A stretch of 10,984 nt of DNA from assembly GCA_030619405.1 (NCBI GenBank), contig JAUXBK010000067.1:1-10984 (forward strand). Direction: 5' to 3'. Numbering within the stretch: the stretch's first letter is position 1; every line of letters starts with the position of its first letter. This stretch comes from Sedimenticola sp. (GTDB taxonomy: Bacteria; Pseudomonadota; Gammaproteobacteria; Chromatiales; Chromatiaceae). Made by a program: the position numbers and the translations under genes. The notes beneath the pieces are model-generated. The model ran no database searches, was not told the DNA's origin, and worked only from the letters and a program-made list of their open reading frames with translations. Shown here piece after piece: positions 6,200 to 10,984 of the stretch.

Positions 6200-7060
6200 A
6201 TGTTTCAGAAAAGAGTACCCGCAAAGTTTTTCAGACCGCTACTGGTGGTTACGGCATCGGCAATACTGTTTGCCATCACACTGCCCCGGCAGGCTTCAGC
6301 CGAGAGCGTGGACCAGGGCGCCATCGCCCAGGAAGTGAGAAAAGAGATGCAGCGGCTGATCCAGCAGGAGGGTGTGCTGGATGCAGCGATCGAACGTGGC
6401 ATCACGAACTACATTCGCAAGCAGCAGGCATTGGCTCAGGTACAGAAGGCCCGGAAGAAATCGGACCATGCACGCAATCTTCGCCCGGTCTCCACGGAAC
6501 GGGATCACATCAAGGGTAACCCCGACGCGAACATCACCCTGGTGGAATACTCGGATTTCGAATGCCCCTTCTGCAAGCGTTTTCACCCGACGGTGGAGAA
6601 GCTGATCGAAGAGAACGACGGCAAGGTCAACTGGGTCTATCGGCATTTCCCGCTGCAGTTCCATAACCCCGGCGCCCAGAAGCAGGCCGAGGCATCCGAG
6701 TGTGCGGCCGAGATCGGGGGCAACGACGCCTTCTGGAAATATTCCGACCTGGTCTACGCGCGGACGCGTTCGAATGGCAACGGTTTCCCGATAACCGGCC
6801 TGGTGCCGCTGGCCGGGGAGATCGGCCTGGACCCTGCAACCTTCAAAGAGTGTCTGGATAGTGGCAGGATGGCGGCTCAAGTCAAGGAAGATTATCAGGA
6901 TGGGGTGAAGGCTGGTATCACCGGCACACCGGGAGTGATTTTGTTGAACCACACGACCGGCGATGTGCTTCCGATGGCAGGTGCGGTGCCGATGCAGCAG
7001 CTGCAGGCCGCCGTGGATCGGCTGGCTGCTGCCAGTAAGACGACCGGCGGCGGGCAGTGA
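6200..7060 (+). CDS. DsbA-family periplasmic thiol oxidoreductase
   Basis: 286 residues. A basic, hydrophobic N-terminus ending in RQASA gives a signal peptide cleaved near residue 34. A helical segment (about 38-95, rich in K, Q and E) precedes the thioredoxin-like domain. ITLVEYSDFECPFCKRFHP carries the active site CPFC (Cys122-Cys125); GITGTPGVIL contains the cis-proline (Pro244). The inserted helical domain lies between. This is the DsbA/BdbD-like thioredoxin_4 architecture rather than classic E. coli DsbA (CPHC, ~208 residues). Such proteins form or reshuffle disulfides in exported substrates. The ATG has AGGTAA upstream. Copper-linked neighbours raise the possibility that it oxidises the Cys-rich protein or cytochrome partner, or protects thiols from copper, as proposed for Scs proteins; not shown by the sequence. 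Confidence 0.9.
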   Translation: MFQKRVPAKFFRPLLVVTASAILFAITLPRQASAESVDQGAIAQEVRKEMQRLIQQEGVLDAAIERGITNYIRKQQALAQVQKARKKSDHARNLRPVSTERDHIKGNPDANITLVEYSDFECPFCKRFHPTVEKLIEENDGKVNWVYRHFPLQFHNPGAQKQAEASECAAEIGGNDAFWKYSDLVYARTRSNGNGFPITGLVPLAGEIGLDPATFKECLDSGRMAAQVKEDYQDGVKAGITGTPGVILLNHTTGDVLPMAGAVPMQQLQAAVDRLAAASKTTGGGQ

Positions 7061-7128
7061 CAATGGCCGGTACCTGGCTGCTCGACACATTTCCTTTTCT
7101 ACTCAATATCGGATAATGCATCAGACTC

Positions 7129-10104
7129 ATGAATGCACCACAGACATCCTCCACCCCGAACGACAATTACAGCGACTCCCCCTATCGGTTGTGGGTGGAG
7201 GATATGAGCTGCCAGCACTGCGTGCGTGCCGTGGAGGAGGCCGCGCTGGTCGTGGACGGGGTCACCGCGGCAACGGTGGATCTCAAGGCCGGTACCGTGG
7301 AGGTGACCGGTGGTCTTCCACATGCCGTGGTGGAGGCCATTGAGGCAGCTGGATACCCCGCACGCCCCCAACCGAAGATACCGGAGAGCTGCCCGATCCC
7401 CGAAGCCACCCTGGCACCAACATCCGGAGAGACCCTGGCAGCAGTGGATGCCTACGTCATCGCTGTCGGTGATATGACCTGCTCCAGCTGTGTGGCGGCG
7501 GTCGAGAAGGCGATCCGTTCTGTGGTCGGGGTGAGCGAAGCGAGTGTGGACCTGGTAGAGAAGCGCGCCCACGTGTTCGGTGGCGACCCCCAGGCGGTGA
7601 TCGATGCGATCGTCGATCAGGGCTATCCGGCCTCCCTGCAGGAGAGACCCGGCGCCAGCCGGGGCGATACGGATCTCTACGAGATTGCCATCGATGACAT
7701 GACCTGCTCCAGCTGCGTGGCGGCGGTGGAGAAGACGATCCGTTCGGTGCCCGGGGTGCGGGAGGCATCGGTCAATCTGGTGGAGAAGCGGGCCCAGGTG
7801 CGTGGCGGCGACCCCCAGGCGGTGATCGATGCCGTGATCGATCAGGGCTATGGGGCAAGCCTGGTCGAAACGGCCACCAGCAGCAGCTTCCGGCTGCTGT
7901 TCAGTGACGATACGGAGGAACCGGCCGGGCTCCATGAACTGCTGGAGACGGGACCCGGCCCGGTGGAGCACCAGTTCCAGTGGCCCAAGGTGGAGATCAC
8001 CACCCGCGAACACCCGGCGGATCTGCTGCTGCGCCTGAAGGCCGCAGGCTTCCCGGCGGTGGTCGAAGAGACCTTTGTCGACCCTTATGCCGAACAGGCA
8101 GAGAACGCCCGCCGGGAGATCGGCCGCTCCTGGCGGCGGGCCCTGGTGGCGGGTATGGTGGGCGTCTCCCTGATCGCCGCCGAATTCAGTGGCATCCTGC
8201 CGGAATTGAAGGACCCAAAGACCTTTCCGGGTCTCAGCGGCCAGGCATTCTGGGGCGTGATCGCCCTGATCTGCCTCTTCACCATGTGGTACAGCGGTCG
8301 TAACTATTACATCACCGCCGTAAAACAGGCGCGGCACCTGTCGGCCAACATGGATACCCTGGTGGCCCTGGGCACCTCGGCGGCCTGGATCTCCTCCGTA
8401 ATCCTGATCATCGACCCGGACTTCATCCCCGGGGGCGGCCGCAACCTCTATCTCGATGCCGCGGTGCTGATCCTGGCCTTTCTGCAGCTGGGGCATGCCC
8501 TGGAGACCCGGGCCAAGCGCACTACCAGCGAGGCGATCGGCTCCCTGGTGCAGTTGGCCCCAAAGCGCGCTCAGGTGGTACGGGAGCAGGGAGAGGTGGA
8601 GATTCCGGTCTCTCTGCTGCGGCTGGAAGATTGTATCCGGGTGCGCCCCGGGGAGACGGTTCCCATTGACGGCGAGATGACAGAGGGGCAGTCCAGCGTG
8701 GACGAGTCCATGCTCTCGGGCGAGCCCCTGCCGGTGGAGAAACAGGCGGGGGACCCGGTGACCGGCGGCACCCGCAACCACTCCGGCTCATTCGTCTTCC
8801 GAGTAACCCGGCGTGGCGACGACACCACCCTCGCCCACATCATCGCCATGGTGAAGCGGGCCCAGCTCAGCAAACCGCCCATCGCCCGGCTGGTAGACCG
8901 GGTCTCGGCCGTGTTCGTGCCGATCGTGGTTCTCATCGCCATCACCAGCTTCGTCGTCTGGTATCTGCTAGGCCCGGAACCAACCCTTGCCTTCGCCTTT
9001 ACGGCCGGTATCGCGGTGCTGGTGATCGCCTGCCCCTGCGCCCTGGGGCTGGCCACCCCCATCGCTATCATGATGGGCACCGGACGGGCCGCTCAGCTGA
9101 ACATCCTGATCCGCAACAGCGACGCCCTGCAGAGCGCCAGCTCGCTCACCCATCTGGTGGTGGACAAGACCGGCACCCTGACCGAGGGCAAGCCCACCGT
9201 GACTGAGATCCTGCCGGTGGAAGGTGTCGATGAAGGCGATCTGCTGCGGCTGACCGCCGCTCTGGAAGGCAGCTCCGAGCACCCGCTGGCTGAAGCCATC
9301 CTCCGGGCGGCAGAAGAACAGGGAATCGCTTACCCCAAGGTGTCGGAGTTTCTCGCCACCGCCGGTCGTGGTATCGAGGGGGAGATAGAGGGGCACAGCT
9401 ACTACCTGGGCAACTACCACTTCATCGAGGAGCAGGGGCTCTCCATCCCGCCGGTGCAGGAGCAGGCGGCGAACGAACGTTCGGCCCAGGGAGGAACCCC
9501 GATCTGGCTCGCCTCAGATGAAGGACTCATGGGCCTGCTGATACTGAACGACCCCATCCGGCCGGATTCGGCGGAGGCGATAAAGGCCCTGCACACCAGG
9601 GAGGTGAAGGTGGTGATGTGCACTGGCGACAACCGGGTCACCGCCGGGGCAGTCGCTCGCCAGCTGGGGATAGACGAGGTTCACAGCGAAGTGCTGCCAG
9701 AGCAGAAGCTGGAGGTAATCGAAACGCTGCAGCAGCAGGGTCACAAGGTGGGCATGGTAGGGGACGGGGTCAACGATGCGCCCGCCCTGGCCCGGGCCGA
9801 CACCGGCTTCGCCATCGGCAGCGGCACCGACGTGGCCATCGACAATGCGGACATCACCCTGGCCGGCAACTCTCTGGCTAATGTCAACACCGCCATCACC
9901 ATCTCCATTGCCACTCTGCGCAACATCAAACAGAACCTGTTTGGCGCCTTTATCTACAATGTGGTGGGGATACCGCTGGCGGCCGGCCTGTTTTATCCCA
10001 TCACCGGCTGGATGCTGGCCCCCATGTTCGCCAGTGCCGCTATGGCCCTGTCGTCGGTGACTGTAGTCACCAATGCCAACAGACTCCGATTCTTCAAACC
10101 CTAA
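7129..10104 (+). CDS. copA: Cu(+)-exporting P-type ATPase CopA (P1B-1) with multiple N-terminal metal domains
   Basis: 991 residues, longer than E. coli CopA (834). N-terminal HMA domains: MSCQHC (Cys28/31), MTCSSC (Cys118/121), MTCSSC (Cys193/196), then a fourth beta-alpha-beta-beta-alpha-beta unit (about 250-315) with no CxxC. The ATPase core shows membrane helices from about residue 335, the actuator motif SGEPLP, the CPC ion site in IACPCALGLATP (Cys635, Cys637), the phosphorylation motif DKTGTLTEG (Asp679), the nucleotide-binding SEHPLAE (His718), and GDGVNDAPAL (878-887). Later helices hold YN (FIYNVVG) and M..SS (MALSSVTVV). The CPC + YN + M..SS combination is the P1B-1 signature for Cu(I)/Ag(I). 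The protein pumps Cu(I) from cytosol to periplasm, for detoxification or to supply cuproenzymes. copZ follows 12 bp downstream. No CueR-type operator was recognised in the 68 bp before the gene, so it is probably cotranscribed with dsbA-like and cytochrome genes. Confidence 0.97.
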   Translation: MNAPQTSSTPNDNYSDSPYRLWVEDMSCQHCVRAVEEAALVVDGVTAATVDLKAGTVEVTGGLPHAVVEAIEAAGYPARPQPKIPESCPIPEATLAPTSGETLAAVDAYVIAVGDMTCSSCVAAVEKAIRSVVGVSEASVDLVEKRAHVFGGDPQAVIDAIVDQGYPASLQERPGASRGDTDLYEIAIDDMTCSSCVAAVEKTIRSVPGVREASVNLVEKRAQVRGGDPQAVIDAVIDQGYGASLVETATSSSFRLLFSDDTEEPAGLHELLETGPGPVEHQFQWPKVEITTREHPADLLLRLKAAGFPAVVEETFVDPYAEQAENARREIGRSWRRALVAGMVGVSLIAAEFSGILPELKDPKTFPGLSGQAFWGVIALICLFTMWYSGRNYYITAVKQARHLSANMDTLVALGTSAAWISSVILIIDPDFIPGGGRNLYLDAAVLILAFLQLGHALETRAKRTTSEAIGSLVQLAPKRAQVVREQGEVEIPVSLLRLEDCIRVRPGETVPIDGEMTEGQSSVDESMLSGEPLPVEKQAGDPVTGGTRNHSGSFVFRVTRRGDDTTLAHIIAMVKRAQLSKPPIARLVDRVSAVFVPIVVLIAITSFVVWYLLGPEPTLAFAFTAGIAVLVIACPCALGLATPIAIMMGTGRAAQLNILIRNSDALQSASSLTHLVVDKTGTLTEGKPTVTEILPVEGVDEGDLLRLTAALEGSSEHPLAEAILRAAEEQGIAYPKVSEFLATAGRGIEGEIEGHSYYLGNYHFIEEQGLSIPPVQEQAANERSAQGGTPIWLASDEGLMGLLILNDPIRPDSAEAIKALHTREVKVVMCTGDNRVTAGAVARQLGIDEVHSEVLPEQKLEVIETLQQQGHKVGMVGDGVNDAPALARADTGFAIGSGTDVAIDNADITLAGNSLANVNTAITISIATLRNIKQNLFGAFIYNVVGIPLAAGLFYPITGWMLAPMFASAAMALSSVTVVTNANRLRFFKP
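7456..7869 (+). repeat. Recently duplicated HMA domains inside copA (75-codon period)
   Basis: The second and third HMA domains repeat with an exact 225-bp (75-codon) offset and match at 50 of 63 compared residues, including the stretches MTCSSCVAAVEK and GGDPQAVIDA. HMA1 is 90 codons upstream and much more diverged. This points to an internal tandem duplication within this gene. Confidence 0.85.
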
Positions 10105-10116
10105 AGGAGTGAAAAC

Positions 10117-10326
10117 ATGTCCGATACCGTCGAACTTGCGATTACCGGAATGACCTGCAACCACTGTGTAGCCCGTACCGCCAAAGCGCTGGAAGCCGTA
10201 CCGGGGGTGGACTCAGTAGAGGTGGCCCTGGAACCCGGTGGTGCCGTCATCACAGGCCGTGCCGATGCCGGCGTGCTGATCGATGCGGTCAAAGGAGCAG
10301 GTTACAGTGCCGCTGCAAAAAGTTGA
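10117..10326 (+). CDS. copZ: CopZ-like copper chaperone (single HMA domain)
   Basis: 69 residues, the size of a one-domain HMA chaperone. ITGMTCNHCVARTAKAL holds the Cu(I)-binding MTCNHC loop (Cys14, Cys17), followed by GVDSVEVALEPGGAVITG and a closing IDAVKGAGY helix-strand, so the whole beta-alpha-beta-beta-alpha-beta fold is present. It should bind Cu(I) in the cytosol and hand it to CopA's HMA domains. AAAGGAGTG lies about 8 nt before the ATG and the gene begins 12 bp after copA, so both should be on one transcript. Its 3' end overlaps the start of a short downstream reading frame. Confidence 0.93.
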   Translation: MSDTVELAITGMTCNHCVARTAKALEAVPGVDSVEVALEPGGAVITGRADAGVLIDAVKGAGYSAAAKS

Positions 10327-10417
10327 GCGACAGTCGACCCAGCATCTGCGTTCGATCCACGGCCGTATACGGTTCTCTACCACCGAATGCTCATCGCTTT
10401 CAGCCTGGCCCCGGTAA
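10307..10417 (+). pseudogene. Short overlapping frame, possible broken metal-associated gene
   Basis: AAAGGAG (10291-10297) precedes a GTG at 10307 by 9 nt. The frame overlaps the last 20 bases of copZ and codes 36 residues (PLQKVERQ, then HLRSIHGRIRFST, ending at TAA 10415-10417). HxxxGRIRF near the start recalls HMA_2-type metal-associated proteins, which begin with a strand like 'H..PGRIR'. After the stop, another frame (from about 10417) reads TGWASVELAPNTN, loosely like the next strand of that fold, and ends at a stop near 10534. This suggests a third translationally coupled gene that has been truncated or frameshifted. It could equally be a chance frame; the family link is a weak recollection. 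Confidence 0.35.
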
Positions 10418-10696
10418 CCGGGTGGGCCTCGGTGGAATTGGCTCCGAACACCAACAGGCAGTCGGCTCACAGATCTGTCCGCCGCCGGCAGATCGAGCCG
10501 TGCGATCACCCCGCATGGCGCAAAAAAGCCTAAAAATAATTTTTTTTACACAATACGCTTCATTTGAATCAGCAGAATTCGCAACCTGTGGATAATGAAG
10601 AATATTTTCTCATAGGCATGAAATATGCCTTATGGATAACAGAGGGAAAAGCTATCAGATGGGATGTGAGTAACCTTTGTAACGGAGGCCGAAGCC
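10418..10696. other. Intergenic region, AT-rich in its right half
   Basis: No convincing gene was found here apart from the possible frameshifted tail of the preceding remnant. The left half is GC-rich; from about 10520 the sequence turns AT-rich, with an A run and a TTTTTTTT tract (10540-10547). A weak 6-bp stem (10499-10517, one G-T pair) lies more than 20 nt before that tract, too far for a standard intrinsic terminator. A palindrome at 10614-10630 and a ribosome binding site at 10684-10688 belong to the following small gene. Confidence 0.5.
10614..10630. promoter_or_regulatory. Operator-like palindrome AGGCAT-N5-ATGCCT
   Basis: AGGCAT (10614-10619) and ATGCCT (10625-10630) are perfect inverted repeats around GAAAT, and the symmetry extends with CAT on the left and TATG on the right, one base out of register. 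It lies 67 bp before the small membrane protein ATG, a plausible place for a dimeric repressor or activator site. No matching -35/-10 pair with good spacing could be identified. Confidence 0.3.
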
Positions 10697-10840
10697 ATGA
10701 AAATGAGTCACCAATTACATACCCCGTATTTCATGCGCCTTTTCTACGAAGGATCAATCCTGTTTTTTTACGTATTGGGTCTGGGCATGACTGTGGTATT
10801 GGGTGCCTACGGACTAGAGTTATTTATCTCTGCATTCTAG
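10697..10840 (+). CDS. Small single-pass membrane protein, 47 residues
   Basis: The frame starts ATG AAA ATG and has GGAGG (10684-10688) 8 nt upstream, an excellent ribosome binding site. The product begins MKMSHQLHTPYFMRLFYEGS, followed by a single hydrophobic helix (ILFFYVLGLGMTVVLGAYGLE) and a short tail ending SAF. It should span the inner membrane once; the basic and polar N-terminal ~18 residues are probably cytosolic. Small proteins of this form often act as accessory subunits of oxidases or transporters (as CydX and KdpF do), but no such family is recognised. A palindrome and an AT-rich leader precede it. Whether it belongs with the copper genes is unknown; about 370 bp separate it from copZ. 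Confidence 0.68.
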   Translation: MKMSHQLHTPYFMRLFYEGSILFFYVLGLGMTVVLGAYGLELFISAF

Positions 10841-10910
10841 TACCTCAAACGCTAACCTGATTACCTACGTGTCTAAGCTATGCTCCAAGGCAAGGGGCAG
10901 CCTGGATGCT

Positions 10911-10984
10911 GTAGGGGGGATAAGCGTAGCGCATCCACCATCCCGGGCGTTGCGGCATGTGGTCAGACCATTGGTGGATGCGGC
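10911..10984. repeat. Dispersed palindromic repeat pair at the right edge
   Basis: GTAGGGGGGATAAGCG (10911-10926) continues into TAGCGCATCCACCA, the 'GTAGGGTGGATAAGCGTAGCGCATCCACC' type of intergenic sequence that recurs in many gammaproteobacterial genomes (recollection). A second copy begins in the opposite orientation at the window end: GCATCCACCA (10931-10940) and TGGTGGATGC (10972-10981) are perfect 10-bp inverted repeats 31 nt apart. The element continues past the window. Confidence 0.7.

Noticed and set aside
7061..7128. CueR-type promoter in front of copA
   Set aside because: Only poor -35/-10 matches (for example TCGACA and CAATAT) were seen and no convincing inverted operator with 19-bp spacing.
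7099..8781. A 560-codon open frame on the minus strand opposite copA
   Set aside because: It is the antisense shadow of a GC-rich gene; the plus strand carries all CopA motifs, while the minus translation is low-complexity His/Gly/Arg-rich sequence with no family features.
10499..10547. Intrinsic terminator after the copper genes
   Set aside because: The 6-bp stem is weak, includes a G-T pair, and lies more than 20 nt before the T tract.
10564..10860. A 98-codon plus-strand frame overlapping the small membrane protein
   Set aside because: It has no ribosome binding site or recognisable composition, and overlaps a shorter frame with a strong GGAGG and a coherent membrane helix.

Overview
The window reads as chromosomal DNA of a GC-rich gammaproteobacterium. 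Protein resemblances (E. coli-like GlcD/GlcE/GlcF, a gammaproteobacterial-type copper ATPase operon) and the scattered short palindromic repeats fit an autotrophic or sulfur-oxidising lineage such as Chromatiales, but the lineage is an inference and no taxonomic marker is present.

Region 1 (1-3453) concerns glycolate/glyoxylate metabolism. The 3' end of a class V aminotransferase (serine-pyruvate/alanine-glyoxylate type) converges on a minus-strand glycolate oxidase locus. That locus holds an apparently intact glcF, preceded by a badly damaged glcD-glcE: GlcD carries a one-base frameshift, lacks about four residues relative to E. coli GlcD, and is fused in frame to the last ~80 residues of GlcE, so roughly 1 kb covering the GlcD C-terminus and most of GlcE is gone. 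A small predicted secreted protein leads this transcription unit. The convergent intergenic space is filled with short repeats: two arrays of a CTAGGTN heptamer that contain the stop codons of both flanking genes, and two palindromic elements.

Region 2 (3454-5046) holds a further inverted-repeat element, an EthD-domain protein, a complete 162-bp MITE (17-bp perfect terminal inverted repeats, 5-bp target duplication TCTCA) and, starting 21 bp after the duplication, a MoCF/CinA-N-domain protein.

Region 3 (5181-10417) is a plus-strand copper and periplasmic redox cluster: a Cys/His-containing exported protein, a lipoprotein c-type cytochrome, an exported DsbA-like thiol oxidoreductase, a 991-residue Cu(+)-ATPase (CopA) with three CxxC metal-binding domains plus a fourth lacking the cysteines, a CopZ-like chaperone, and a short overlapping remnant that may be a broken third metal-associated gene. 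Together these would move Cu(I) from the cytosol to the periplasm, where the cytochrome, DsbA-like protein and Cys-rich protein could handle metal or thiols; that link is inferred from proximity only.

Region 4 (10418-10984) is AT-richer, with one convincing small gene (47-residue single-pass membrane protein with a good ribosome binding site), an operator-like palindrome upstream of it, and a dispersed palindromic repeat at the right edge.
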